Origin: Edaphobacter sp.
GTDB taxonomy: Bacteria > Acidobacteriota > Terriglobia > Terriglobales > Acidobacteriaceae
NCBI GenBank assembly: GCA_025462645.1
Contig: JAOAPB010000093.1
Location: forward strand, 1 to 64,000
DNA: 64,000 nucleotides
Reading direction: 5' to 3'
Each line of letters begins with the position of its first letter. Position 1 is the first letter of the stretch. The translations under genes were made by a program, and so were the position numbers. This document shows positions 8,965 to 18,012 of the stretch, piece by piece. The notes beneath the pieces are model-generated. The model was not told the DNA's origin and searched no databases. It saw only the letters and a program-made list of their open reading frames with translations.

Positions 8965-9789
8965 ATGGATCGATTATCTCCTTTCTTCGCGAACTTCTCT
9001 CTCTCGGCGCGGGTCTTCTTCTCCGGTCAACTCTGTGGTCTATCGAGCGACCATGTGACAGAAACCGCCGGGCATTTGCATGTGCTTCGCAGCGGCGTGC
9101 TGAAGATCCTTCAGACATCCGGTCCGCCCATCACCATCAGTCAGCCGACAGTGTTGTTCTATCCGAGACCACGGCGTCATATCTTTCAGGCTTATGAAGC
9201 TGATGGGACGGATCTTCTGTGCGCTTTCGTGGAGTTTGGGTCCGGCATGCTGAATCCGCTGACCAGCGCATTACCAGAGCCGCTTATGATTCCTTTGGCT
9301 TCCGTTCCGGAACTTGCGCCTACGGTACAGTTGTTGTTCGCGGAGGCGTTCAGTAAACATGACGGACGTCAGACTGCTCTGGACAGGCTTGCTGAGTATT
9401 TTATGGTGCTGTTGCTACGCGCTGCGATGGATGCCCAACTGATTACGGGCGGGATACTACCTGGGCTTGCGGACATACGTCTGGCGGGTGCGATCACTGC
9501 GATGCACGACCGACCCGAAAACTCATGGTCGCTGGCAGAGTTGGCCCGGATAGCGGGAATGTCTCGTGCGCGCTTTGCGAAACACTTTTTGGAGGTCGTT
9601 GGAGTTACGCCCTTTGACTATCTGGCGGCGTGGCGCATCGGTATTGCGCAGACGCTTCTAAAGAAAGGGGAACCGCTCAAAATGGTCGCCCCAAACGTCG
9701 GCTACTCGAGTTCCGCAGCGCTAACGCGAGCGTTTTGCCAGTACGTAGGTGTTTCTCCTAGTGAGTGGATTGCAAAATTACGGAACTGA
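8965..9789 (+). CDS. AraC-family regulator, RclR-like redox sensor
   Basis: A 274-residue regulator with an N-terminal cupin-type sensor domain (about 5-165) and two C-terminal helix-turn-helix motifs (WSLAELARIAGMSRARFAKH, then MVAPNVGYSSSAALTRAFCQ and the family ending GVSPSEW). Two cysteines sit at 24 (QLCG) and 86 (LLCAF). From memory, E. coli RclR has its redox-active Cys21 (NCVLG) and Cys89 (IVCG) in the same contexts, and it activates rclABC on oxidation by hypochlorous acid. The divergent DUF417 gene supports the match. No rclA or rclB is visible; the AhpD-like gene takes their place. RclR-like function is inference from the cysteine positions and context. Confidence 0.8.
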   Translation: MDRLSPFFANFSLSARVFFSGQLCGLSSDHVTETAGHLHVLRSGVLKILQTSGPPITISQPTVLFYPRPRRHIFQAYEADGTDLLCAFVEFGSGMLNPLTSALPEPLMIPLASVPELAPTVQLLFAEAFSKHDGRQTALDRLAEYFMVLLLRAAMDAQLITGGILPGLADIRLAGAITAMHDRPENSWSLAELARIAGMSRARFAKHFLEVVGVTPFDYLAAWRIGIAQTLLKKGEPLKMVAPNVGYSSSAALTRAFCQYVGVSPSEWIAKLRN

Positions 9790-9933
9790 ACGGGTGGAAC
9801 CAGAAGGCCTTCACCGCATGTACCGTCCTTGCCGTTGGACGCATTAGTTTAGGAATCGAGGGGGTCGAACAGTGATTTCAGGAGAGCCTATTAAATTAGG
9901 AAGTAGATAAATCTAGATCGGTCCGCTCTCCAG

Positions 9934-10354
9934 ATGGAGACTGCGAAAGCAGAAGATTGATTTCGAGCCCGTCGGGGGAGCGCATGGAGCCGCTTTCGAC
10001 AGGAAGCGGCTCCATGCGAAAATTCGCCGGGTGCCACATGGGCAGATTGTCATTCCTGCCAATTTACACAAGAGGTACCGCTTGAAGGAGGGAACGACTG
10101 TCGTATTCCAGGAGGAATATGGCAGGCTCGTTCTCGAGCCGGACGAGCACTTCGGTACAGATTCTGGGCAATTGAGCCAAACCGTGAAGCCTCACATCAG
10201 GCTGAACCAAAACCATTCCGCCACAGTTTTTCGGGTCCGCGTAGACGGTCTTCTACCGAGGACGATGTACTACTACACGGTCGACTCCTCAATGCAGGCC
10301 AGCCGCAAGAGTGATGGAGTGAAGAGCTCCGTCTATCACTTTGCCAGCCCTTGA
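9934..10354 (+). pseudogene. AbrB/SpoVT-type antitoxin remnant split by a hairpin insertion and fused to a phosphatase Fn3 fragment
   Basis: ATG 9934 begins METAKA, the usual opening of small AbrB-like antitoxins, and the sequence should go on directly with KIRRVPHGQIVIPANLHKRY (from 10019). Between them lie 67 extra bases (9952-10018) that bring in a TGA and shift the frame. A GTG at 10031 could restart translation. After the AbrB end (GRLVLEPDE) the frame runs without a stop into a different protein piece, about residues 50-107: HSATVFRVRVDGLLPRTMYYY and SSVYHFASP, which resemble the N-terminal fibronectin-like domain of purple acid phosphatases. No toxin gene follows. The 107-codon chimera from 10031 might be translated but its use is doubtful. 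Confidence 0.6.
9981..10018. repeat. Perfect 15-bp hairpin at the end of the 67-bp insertion
   Basis: CGCATGGAGCCGCTT (9981-9995) and AAGCGGCTCCATGCG (10004-10018) are exact complements around an 8-nt loop. The right arm ends exactly where the interrupted AbrB reading frame resumes. There is no following T-run, so it is not a typical terminator. Confidence 0.75.
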
Positions 10355-10388
10355 ACCTTATGGAGCATTTCGACTCTGGCAAGTGGAA

Positions 10389-11852
10389 TCACGGTAGTTG
10401 CGTGGTGTTCCATCCGCCACCTAATGCTTTGATCAGGACCACACTCGCCTCCATGCGGCGTCGCATAATGTCGATATCATTTCGCTCGTTACTCAGAGCG
10501 GCGGTCTGCCAGGTTATTACTTGCAGATAGGTATCGACCCCGCCTTCGTACCGGGTCTGTGAAAGGTCCAGCGATTGTTCTGCGGACGCCGTCGATTCGT
10601 GCTGTTGTTGAGCTTCGGTTTCGAGAATACGCAGGGCTGCAAGATTGTCCTCCACTTGTTGGAATGCGGTGAGTGTAGTCTGCCGGTAACTCGCGACGGC
10701 GGCATCGTAGTTCGCAGAAGCCCTCGTTCGTACCGCACGGCGGCGTCCGGCGTCGAAGAGCGTCTCTGAGAAGGTGGGGCCAACAGCCCAGAAACGGCTC
10801 GGCCATGAGAACCAGTTCAACGCGGAGGTGCCCTGCAGGCCGGCCAAGGCACTCAGACTAAGCGTGGGATAGTAGGCCGCCTGCGCAATGCCAATTTGCT
10901 CATTCGACGCCGCCATCTGTCTCTCACTCGAGGCAATGTCGGGTCTTCTCTCCAATAGCTGCGAAGGTAAAGTACCCGGTATGTCCGGCATTTTTGGCGG
11001 ACTGAGATTGAGCGGCGTGGGAGCTAAAGCGAATTGCGCCGGCGGCACACCGACCAGGATCGCTATGGCATGTTCGTACTGAGCGCGTGTCACAGAAATG
11101 TCCGTTTCAAGAACACGTGCTGAGTCGAGTTGAGTGCGCGCTTGAGTAAGATCGGATAGCGGCGAGGCACCGCCCTCGAAGCGATCTCTGGTCAGATTGA
11201 CGGCATCTGTATATGCTTTGACAGTATCGAACAGCAATTTGATCTGCGCGTCAGCGCTCCGCACCTCCATATAGTCGATGGCAAGCTCCGCATGCAGACT
11301 TAGCCGGGTATTGGCAACATCGGCGGCACTTGCCTGCTCCTGCTCCCGGGCTGCTGTTACCTGCCGGTGAATGCGGCCCCAGAGATCGACCTCATAGTTC
11401 AATTCCAGGGGCAACGCAAAATTTCCCGTGCCACCATTGACAATGGTCTTTGAGAGGTACGGCTGATTCGCGGAGTCACGAACTGCCGAAATGCTCGGAG
11501 CAACGCCAATGGTCGGCGCTTCTGAGGCGCGGTAGTAGCCGACATTGGCACGTGCAGCGCGGAAGTTTGCATCCGCCATCTTTAAAGTCTGGTTGGCTCC
11601 GTCCACTCTCGCTTCCAGCGCGTCCAGTTGAGGATCTCCAAACAGCTCCCACCAGTTGCCTTTCAGCTGGCTATCACACGGATGACTCACCTTCCAGCCA
11701 TTGTCGGCCTTGAAAGAAGTGGGGGGAGCTTCTTTATATCCGGGAGCCATAGGAACAGGAGGCTTGGTGTATTTAGGGCCTACCATGCAGCCGCTCAGCA
11801 GCACAAACGCCAGTGAGGTAACCGGAACAGAGAGGCCATTAATCCGTCTCAT
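10389..11852 (-). CDS. Efflux outer-membrane lipoprotein, NodT/OprM family
   Basis: A 487-residue TolC-like outer-membrane channel. The N-terminus has a lipobox (LLSGC, Cys at about 22) followed by MVGPKYTKP, the signature of NodT-type efflux lipoproteins. Two OEP repeats follow, with the characteristic NYEVDLWGRI and ERRPDIASSERQMAASN. It is the last gene of the RND operon; its ATG overlaps the adaptor stop (ATGA). It should form the exit duct of the tripartite pump encoded by the two preceding genes. No regulator gene adjoins; the AraC gene at 8965 belongs to the divergent redox pair. Confidence 0.92.
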   Translation of the reverse strand: MRRINGLSVPVTSLAFVLLSGCMVGPKYTKPPVPMAPGYKEAPPTSFKADNGWKVSHPCDSQLKGNWWELFGDPQLDALEARVDGANQTLKMADANFRAARANVGYYRASEAPTIGVAPSISAVRDSANQPYLSKTIVNGGTGNFALPLELNYEVDLWGRIHRQVTAAREQEQASAADVANTRLSLHAELAIDYMEVRSADAQIKLLFDTVKAYTDAVNLTRDRFEGGASPLSDLTQARTQLDSARVLETDISVTRAQYEHAIAILVGVPPAQFALAPTPLNLSPPKMPDIPGTLPSQLLERRPDIASSERQMAASNEQIGIAQAAYYPTLSLSALAGLQGTSALNWFSWPSRFWAVGPTFSETLFDAGRRRAVRTRASANYDAAVASYRQTTLTAFQQVEDNLAALRILETEAQQQHESTASAEQSLDLSQTRYEGGVDTYLQVITWQTAALSNERNDIDIMRRRMEASVVLIKALGGGWNTTQLP

Positions 11853-13069
11853 TCGGCTGCCCCCGTCGCAGCATTGGGGGCTACCTCAACGCGAGTACCG
11901 CTCACAAGTGAATCTGACGGATTGACCACGATCTGATCCGTACGAGTAAGCCCGGTAGTTACCTCAACCGTGTTTCCATAGTCATGGCCGATGCTTATAG
12001 GCACAAGTTGGACACGCCCGTCTCGAATCACGCCCACGCGCAGCCCTTCCTGACGAAAAAGCAGCGCGTTGGAAGGAATGGTGAGTGACTGAACATCGGC
12101 AGGCAATGGCAAGTGGACAAATACATAGGCGCCCGGAAGCAGCAACGCCTGTGGATTGTTGATGTCCACTTCGACTCTCAGCGTGCGGGAAAGCGGATCG
12201 ATAGAATCGGAACTCCTTGCTATCGATCCTGTGAAGCGATCCCGAGGATAGGCGTCGGATGAAATACTAACTGACTTTATGGATCTCAGAACGCTTTGAT
12301 ACACCTCCGGCACAGGAACGAATACACGCAGCCGATTGAGGGCACTGAGGTGAAACAGCTCTTGTGGGGTGGTATTTTCTCCCGCCTGAATCAGATCACC
12401 GATGTCGGTATTTCTCGCGGTGACGACGCCATCAAATGGGGCATGGATCTTCTCGAATCCCTGTAGCTGTTGCAGGCGGCGGAGGTTTGCTCCTTGTGCG
12501 AACACCGCGGCCTGCCTTGCATTTAGATCGCTCGTAGCCTGGTCCGTCTCCTGCGTCGAGACTGCGTTTTTCTGCAACAGCTTTTGCCAGCGATGGGCCG
12601 TAATATCGGCCAATTGGTAATTCGCCTGCGCTGTAGCGAGGTCGGATTCCGCCTGTTGTACCTGTTGATCGAGTTCGGGAGTCTGGATCTCGGCGAGTAA
12701 TTCACCCTTTTTCACGTGGGTGCCAATGTCGGCGTACCAGTGAAGGAGATAGCCGCTGGTGCGGGCGTAGACAGGGGTATCAATAAATGCCTGGACGTTA
12801 GCCGGGAGGGCGACTTCCGATGACGCCGCGCCCAGGGAGGGATGAACTACGTCGACTGACTGGATTGCAGTCGATTGTGCCTCCTGCGCCAGTACAGCTT
12901 TCGTTGCCGACCTCGCATGGATACCCATAGAGGTCAATATGCCAACCAGAGTAACGATCGCCAGGGCGGAAACAAGGGCCGCCCTGCCAAAACCCCGAGG
13001 GTTGACATCGAGGGCAGGAACCTTCTCCGCTGGTGCTTCAACATGTTTGAGTGGTTCCGTCATTCCCAT
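11849..13069 (-). CDS. RND efflux periplasmic adaptor (membrane fusion protein)
   Basis: A 406-residue HlyD/AcrA-type adaptor. One membrane anchor covers about residues 32-50 (ALVSALAIVTLVGILTSMG). Then come the lipoyl half-motif (GYLLHWYADIGTHVKKGELL), a helical hairpin rich in A/Q/N (ATAQANYQLADITAHRWQKL), the second lipoyl half (FDGVVTARNTDIGDL) and beta-barrel/proximal domains. It links the inner-membrane pump encoded 16 bp upstream with the outer-membrane channel encoded downstream. The start M13069 (MGMTEPLKH) follows AAGG closely; the second Met two codons on is equally possible. Confidence 0.92.
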   Translation of the reverse strand: MGMTEPLKHVEAPAEKVPALDVNPRGFGRAALVSALAIVTLVGILTSMGIHARSATKAVLAQEAQSTAIQSVDVVHPSLGAASSEVALPANVQAFIDTPVYARTSGYLLHWYADIGTHVKKGELLAEIQTPELDQQVQQAESDLATAQANYQLADITAHRWQKLLQKNAVSTQETDQATSDLNARQAAVFAQGANLRRLQQLQGFEKIHAPFDGVVTARNTDIGDLIQAGENTTPQELFHLSALNRLRVFVPVPEVYQSVLRSIKSVSISSDAYPRDRFTGSIARSSDSIDPLSRTLRVEVDINNPQALLLPGAYVFVHLPLPADVQSLTIPSNALLFRQEGLRVGVIRDGRVQLVPISIGHDYGNTVEVTTGLTRTDQIVVNPSDSLVSGTRVEVAPNAATGAAE

Positions 13070-13085
13070 AAGGCCTTACTCCGTT

Positions 13086-16000
13086 TCACGCGTGCAGTGG
13101 TTGAATCTCGTTCTTCGCTGCCAGGTGTTGCTTGCCCCCGGATTCGCGCCCGTGCAAAAGCGCAAATACCGTCGGCACAAAGACCAGGGTTGCGATGGTG
13201 GCGAAAATCAAACCGCCTATGACGGCGCGCCCCAGGGGGGCATTTTGCTCCCCCCCGTCTCCCGATCCCAGAGCCATTGGAATCATGCCGATAATCATGG
13301 CCAGCGCAGTCATGCAGACAGGGCGGAAGCGAGTCATTCCCGCCTCGATCGCTGCCACTACAGCATCCCGATGCTCCTGGTAACGGATCTTGGCGAAAGA
13401 GACGACAAGAATGCTATTTGCCGTGGCCACGCCCATACACATGATGGCCCCCATGAGAGCTGGCACGCTGATCGTGGTGTGCGTATAGAAAAGAAACAGC
13501 ACGATACCGGCCAATGCGGCAGGCAAAGCAGTGATGATGATGAAGGGGTCAAGCCACGACTGGAAGTTGACCACGATCAACATGTAGACGAGCACGATGG
13601 AAAAGGCCAGACCGCCAAGAAGAGAAATGTAGGAGCTATGCATTGTGTCTACCTGTCCCAGAATCTCGATGGAGGTTCCCGTCGGCAGGTTCTTCTTAAA
13701 GGCATTCACAATCCGCTTAACGTCACCGTTGACCCCTCCCAGGTCGCGTCCCTGCACCGCCCCGTAGATATCAACGGCGCGACGCATGTTGTACTCAGAG
13801 ATGACGGCCATCTCGTCTCCGCGGTGAATCGACGCTACGTTGGCAAGGATCTCCGGATTCCTCAAGTTGGGTACGTCGATCGGAATATTTTGCAGGTCCT
13901 GAATGGATTGCATCCGGTATTGCGGCGTTTGCGCAACTAATTGATAGTTGACGCCGTTCTTCCAGTTCAGAAAGAACATCGGAGAAATCTGGAAGCTTCC
14001 GCTGAGGCTGTTGAGCATGCTTTGGCCCACGTCGCGAGCAGCGTACCCGCCCTGCTCCGCTTTCGTCCGGTCAATATCCACCTGGTACGTCGGATAGTCC
14101 ATCGGTTGTTGCACCCGAAGGTCAACCAGACCTGGAACCTGGCGCAACTGAGCTGCGAGATCCGCGGCAAGCCTTGCACTGGTCCTGACATCGTTTCCGC
14201 GAAACTGGATGTCAATCGGCGCAGGAAGCCCAAAGTTCAAAATCTGCGTGGTGATATCCGCCGGCAGGAAATAGAAGGTCGCACTTGGAAACTCCCGCGG
14301 CAGACGATTCCGCAATTCACGCATGTAATTCGCGGTTGGGTGGTGATGCTCCTTGAGTGTCACCATTACATCTGCATCATTCGCCCCGATGATGCCAGAG
14401 GTGAGATGCATGGTATTCATACCGCTGTAAGGCAAGCCAATATTATCGAGGATGTTGTCGAGCTCACTGGCCGGAATCTTTTGCCGGATGGACTGCTCGA
14501 CGAGGTCACATAGACGGGCGGTCTCCTCGATACGCATCCCGGTCTTCCCTCGCACGTGCAAAATAAAATTGCCGCCATCCGTGCTGGGGAAAAAATCCTG
14601 ACCCAGCCAGGGCACCAGCAAAAATGCCGAGAGGCAAAGCGAAAGGAAGAGCGGAACAAAACCGCGACGAGCGAGAACGAGCCTGGTCAGCAATAGATGA
14701 TAACCACGACGCACACACTCAAATCCACGCTCAAAGCCGCGTTGAAACCGTACAAAGATATTCCCTCTGATACCCCTCTCCTTTGCCTTCAGCAAATACA
14801 TTGCCAGGGTGGGTACCAGGGTGCGAGACAGGATATAGGAAGCAAGCATGGCAAAGATCACCGCCTCGGCGAGGGGAACAAACAGATAACGAGCTACGCC
14901 GCCAAGCAAGAACATGGGGAGGAAGACAATACAGATGCAGAGTGTCGAGACCAGGGCCGGCACCGCAATTTGGGCCGCGCCATCGAGAATGGCCTCGTAT
15001 AGACCATGCCCCTCTTCCAGAAACCGTTCGATATTCTCAATTGTTACCGTCGCATCGTCCACCAGAATGCCAACGGCCAGCGCCAGGCCGCCGAGCGTCA
15101 TGGTGTTGATCGTCTCTCCCAGCAAGCTAAGAACGATCACCGAACTGAGAATCGACAATGGAATCGAAATGGCAATGATGAGTGTACTTCGCCAGCTGCC
15201 TAGAAAGAGCAGGATCATCAGAGCCGTCAGAGCCGCGGCGATCACGGTTTCGCGGATGACACCGGTGACTGCCCCCCGGACGAAGACCGATTGATCTGAG
15301 AGCGGAAGCATACGAAGCTGCGACGGGACGATGGTCTTAATAAAAGGCAACATGCCGCGTATGCCCTTGACCACATCCAGGGTCGAAGCATTGCCGGCCT
15401 TAAGGATGGAAATAAGCACACCCCGATGTCCATCCTGGCGAACAATGTTGGTCTGTACCTGGAAGCCATCGCTTACGGCGGCAACGTCGCGCAGGTAAAT
15501 CATGGCTCCGTTTACCTGTTTGATCGGGATATTGTTCAGTTCCTCGATCGTGTGCGGAGCGACATTGTTGAGAACATCGTATTCGCTTTGCCCGATCTTG
15601 GCCGTACCCGAAGGCAGGACCATGCTTTGCGCCGTTAGCGCTCCCAGCACGTCGCTCGGTGACATACCCTTCGCCTGCATCAATCGCTGGTCCATATTGA
15701 CCATGATCTGACGCTGCTTGCCGCCATAGGGAGAAGGGACGACGGCGCCCGGCACGGTGATTAACTGGGGACGGATGAAGTTCAAACTGTAGTCGTTCAG
15801 CTGCTGCTCGTTAAGTCCCTTGCCGGAAACGCCAAGCTGAAGGATAGGCACACTCGAAGCGCTGAAGTTTATGATCTGTGGCGGCTGCTCCCCCGGCGGA
15901 AGTTGCCTGAGAACAAACTGCGATGCTGCGGTCACCTGGGCATTCGCCGTATCAAGACTTGCCCCGGGTTGCAGATAGACTTTGACCACATCCACGCCGT

Positions 16001-16259
16001 TGTAGGTTGTGGATTCAATATGCTGAATGTTGTCGACCAGCGTGGTGAGGACCTTTTCGTACGGCAGGGTAATCCTGCCCTCGAACTCTTCTGGATTCAA
16101 ACCCGTATATGTCCACGAAATAGCCACTACCGGAATATTGATATTTGGAAAAATATCTACCGGCGTACGCATGATAATGAGTGGGCTCAGCAGGAGAATG
16201 AGCAGCGCCAGGATGATGAATGTGTATGGCCGGTCTAATGCCAGTTTAACGATCCACAT
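13086..16259 (-). CDS. RND efflux permease, HAE1/AcrB-like
   Basis: A 1057-residue inner-membrane proton-driven pump with twelve helices and two large periplasmic loops. It starts MWIVKLALDRPYTF and has the family motif PVDIFPNINIPVVAISW. The TM4 proton-relay pair is present (LAVGILVDDATVTIENIER). In TM10 the lysine of AcrB (Lys940) is replaced by Ala in GVATANSILVVSFAK, as in a subgroup of RND pumps. Length and repeats match a full-size transporter. First gene of a three-gene operon. Substrates may be drugs, solvents or cell products; they cannot be read from sequence. A 8-bp GC hairpin (16333-16350) lies upstream. Confidence 0.93.
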   Translation of the reverse strand: MWIVKLALDRPYTFIILALLILLLSPLIIMRTPVDIFPNINIPVVAISWTYTGLNPEEFEGRITLPYEKVLTTLVDNIQHIESTTYNGVDVVKVYLQPGASLDTANAQVTAASQFVLRQLPPGEQPPQIINFSASSVPILQLGVSGKGLNEQQLNDYSLNFIRPQLITVPGAVVPSPYGGKQRQIMVNMDQRLMQAKGMSPSDVLGALTAQSMVLPSGTAKIGQSEYDVLNNVAPHTIEELNNIPIKQVNGAMIYLRDVAAVSDGFQVQTNIVRQDGHRGVLISILKAGNASTLDVVKGIRGMLPFIKTIVPSQLRMLPLSDQSVFVRGAVTGVIRETVIAAALTALMILLFLGSWRSTLIIAISIPLSILSSVIVLSLLGETINTMTLGGLALAVGILVDDATVTIENIERFLEEGHGLYEAILDGAAQIAVPALVSTLCICIVFLPMFLLGGVARYLFVPLAEAVIFAMLASYILSRTLVPTLAMYLLKAKERGIRGNIFVRFQRGFERGFECVRRGYHLLLTRLVLARRGFVPLFLSLCLSAFLLVPWLGQDFFPSTDGGNFILHVRGKTGMRIEETARLCDLVEQSIRQKIPASELDNILDNIGLPYSGMNTMHLTSGIIGANDADVMVTLKEHHHPTANYMRELRNRLPREFPSATFYFLPADITTQILNFGLPAPIDIQFRGNDVRTSARLAADLAAQLRQVPGLVDLRVQQPMDYPTYQVDIDRTKAEQGGYAARDVGQSMLNSLSGSFQISPMFFLNWKNGVNYQLVAQTPQYRMQSIQDLQNIPIDVPNLRNPEILANVASIHRGDEMAVISEYNMRRAVDIYGAVQGRDLGGVNGDVKRIVNAFKKNLPTGTSIEILGQVDTMHSSYISLLGGLAFSIVLVYMLIVVNFQSWLDPFIIITALPAALAGIVLFLFYTHTTISVPALMGAIMCMGVATANSILVVSFAKIRYQEHRDAVVAAIEAGMTRFRPVCMTALAMIIGMIPMALGSGDGGEQNAPLGRAVIGGLIFATIATLVFVPTVFALLHGRESGGKQHLAAKNEIQPLHA

Positions 16260-16371
16260 GGTGTGAGACGCCTCTCCTCTGGTGGATTGACCACGCGCTG
16301 AAACTGTGGCGTGTCAAGAAAATGGCGAAGCCCGCGCACCCCGGTGCGCGATCGCCTGTTGGATTTCGGCC

Positions 16372-16610
16372 TAGCTCTTCTGGGCCTGACCAATGACAAA
16401 CGGCGTGATCGCGGATAAGTACAGATCGCCATTTTGAGATGAGATTGGAGACAAGTACGCGTCGGGTAAGGCTTGCTGCGGGCTGATCAGCACTTGAGGC
16501 TCTTGCGGCCTCCATCACAAAATCCATGTCCTTTGCCCATCCCAGCCTGACGAATGCAAACGTCTCGTCAACCGTTTTCCCATCAGACCCAAACCGATAA
16601 ATCCAATTCT
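16372..16610 (-). pseudogene. NAD-binding 6PGDH/3-hydroxyisobutyrate dehydrogenase-like remnant
   Basis: Read on the minus strand, RIGFIGLGLMGKRLTRRL (16610-16557) is the dinucleotide-binding start of a beta-hydroxyacid dehydrogenase. After SSGW the frame slips, and in the next frame KDMDFVMEAA resembles the C-terminal helix of the same family, so most of the ~290-residue enzyme has been deleted. A third frame then reads LYLSAITPFVIGQAQKS and stops at 16372; I do not recognise that piece. Two bits of one family joined by a frameshift indicate a dead gene. It lies upstream of the RND operon on the same strand but is unrelated to it. Confidence 0.5.
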
Positions 16611-17567
16611 GACTGCGCGTTGATTGAGTACATTTGTTGATATGGTCACGTAGTCTTTTTCCCCGTTATTTCCGTCGTTGCCAGTCATTGTGACGGCTTG
16701 CTGGGAGTCATGCACGCTAGTGTCCAAATTGCCTACGCCTGGAGACGATAGTGGAAGTACGTCGCGCTCTCACGGAGTCCACCGCCGGTCCATGAAGCGA
16801 TAGTAGCAACAGGGGTGCTAGCCTGGCCTATTATGTCTTTGTATAGGTTAGATCTAGGGAATGTTTAGCTTAGCTTCGCTTGGTGGAGCTGGCGCAATTA
16901 AACGAAACGCGCATCCGTCTAAGTAGCGATGTCATGTCCGCAGGAGGCAGGAAGCTGAGAGACCGCGCACGTGGACTCTTCGACAGCTCTGTCGAAATCC
17001 TGACACTCGACTCCGGAAACGGGGCAGCGATTAGCTGCGCTTTGCGGTAGCTGGTCGCAGGGCTTCCGTTTGCTCTTGCGGTTCCTGCCTTGAATCGGGT
17101 CGAGGAATATCTGGATTGAGTTTCTTGAAAGTGCCCGCGCCACTGCAGCGCTGGCAAAATCAGCTACCAGATAAATCCAGATATTCGTTCAGGATGACAG
17201 CCCGATGCCGGGGACAGAGCCAAAGCCCAGTCTTCGCCGTCACGAAACGATTGCGGGCTGCGATCGCGCGACTCAGATTTTTGTGTCAATCTCATACCGC
17301 GACGTTGACAGCGTGACCGCCCCTTGACTGGGCAATGGTGACCGTTCGATAGCGATCCGGATGGCGCTTATTTAAGAGTCAATGAATCCATTGACTTGCC
17401 GTCTAACGCGGTTCTCCATCGAGTGGAAAGACAATTGCACTGGCTTAGAAGAAGTTCAGGAATTGAAGAGACATGCAGATACGAACATTCACCTTCGCGC
17501 AGGCGCTGTTTGGTTTTCTCAAAACCAGCCCGGAAGTGGACAGAACCATGGGGATACGAGGCTCTGG
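16611..17567. other. Gene-free stretch
   Basis: About 950 bases with only short overlapping frames on both strands and no protein I recognise. The one structured item is the 13-bp inverted repeat at 17105-17186, listed separately. It probably represents decayed sequence between the RND operon and the formate dehydrogenase remnants. Confidence 0.5.
17105..17186. repeat. 13-bp perfect inverted repeat with 56-nt spacer
   Basis: GAATATCTGGATT (17105-17117) and AATCCAGATATTC (17174-17186) are exact complements. They may be the ends of a very small palindromic element or part of a structured transcript. No gene adjoins closely. Confidence 0.5.
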
Positions 17568-17957
17568 ATGCAGGGTTTCATACAGTTCATCACAGGTGTC
17601 TACCTTTTGGTTGGACTCACTTGGTTCAACGTCTTCGGAAAGTGGCTCCGTTATATATGGCCGGTCTCGCCTTCACGGCTACATCGATTCAAAAGCACAG
17701 TCGGATGGCTGGATGGGCAATCGCGTTCCTCTTCATCAGCATTCTGGAAGTTGACATCTTCCGGCGTGCCGGCGACTCCCCGTAATGATTATTTTCGTCG
17801 GCTTGACATTGATCTTCGCTACGAAATTCCTACTCGCTTGCTCTCCTGAGGTCCGGGTGCCTGCCTTGTAGGTCTCTTCCAATCTGTCACCGGAATTTGG
17901 CTTATGTACTACACGTATACCATGGCAATGGGCATCTCCATCGGTGCCAAAGCATGA
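17568..17957 (+). pseudogene. Multi-pass membrane protein remnant upstream of formate dehydrogenase
   Basis: Pieces of one integral membrane protein lie in order but in changing frames: MQGFIQFITGVYLLVGLTWF (from 17568), PLYMAGLAFTA and MAGWAIAFLFISIL in a second frame, then MIIFVGLTLIFATKFLLAC (from 17787), a TAG, and GLFQSVTGIWLMYYTYTMAM in the last frame, ending at TGA 17955-17957. The first and last helices look like repeats of each other (FITGVYLLV and SVTGIWLMY). At least two indels and one stop make it non-functional. Its position just before the fdhA remnant suggests it belonged to a formate dehydrogenase locus. I cannot name the family safely. Confidence 0.55.
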
Positions 17958-18012
17958 GTCTAAATGGAGCAAAACGAGGTTGCAGACGAAGTCTGGCGGG
18001 AGGAGATAGATT

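Noticed and set aside
9981-10018. Hairpin considered as an intrinsic terminator
   Set aside because: No T-run on either side and its end coincides with the insertion boundary in the AbrB frame.
12939-13940. 333-codon open frame on the + strand inside the RND adaptor and permease genes
   Set aside because: It is antisense to strongly conserved transporter sequence, rich in His/Arg/Asp, without signal, domain or ribosome site; a shadow frame.
16246-16527. Minus-strand 93-codon frame as an independent gene upstream of the RND permease
   Set aside because: Only its first ten residues resemble a dehydrogenase helix, continuing the remnant in another frame; it overlaps the permease start region.
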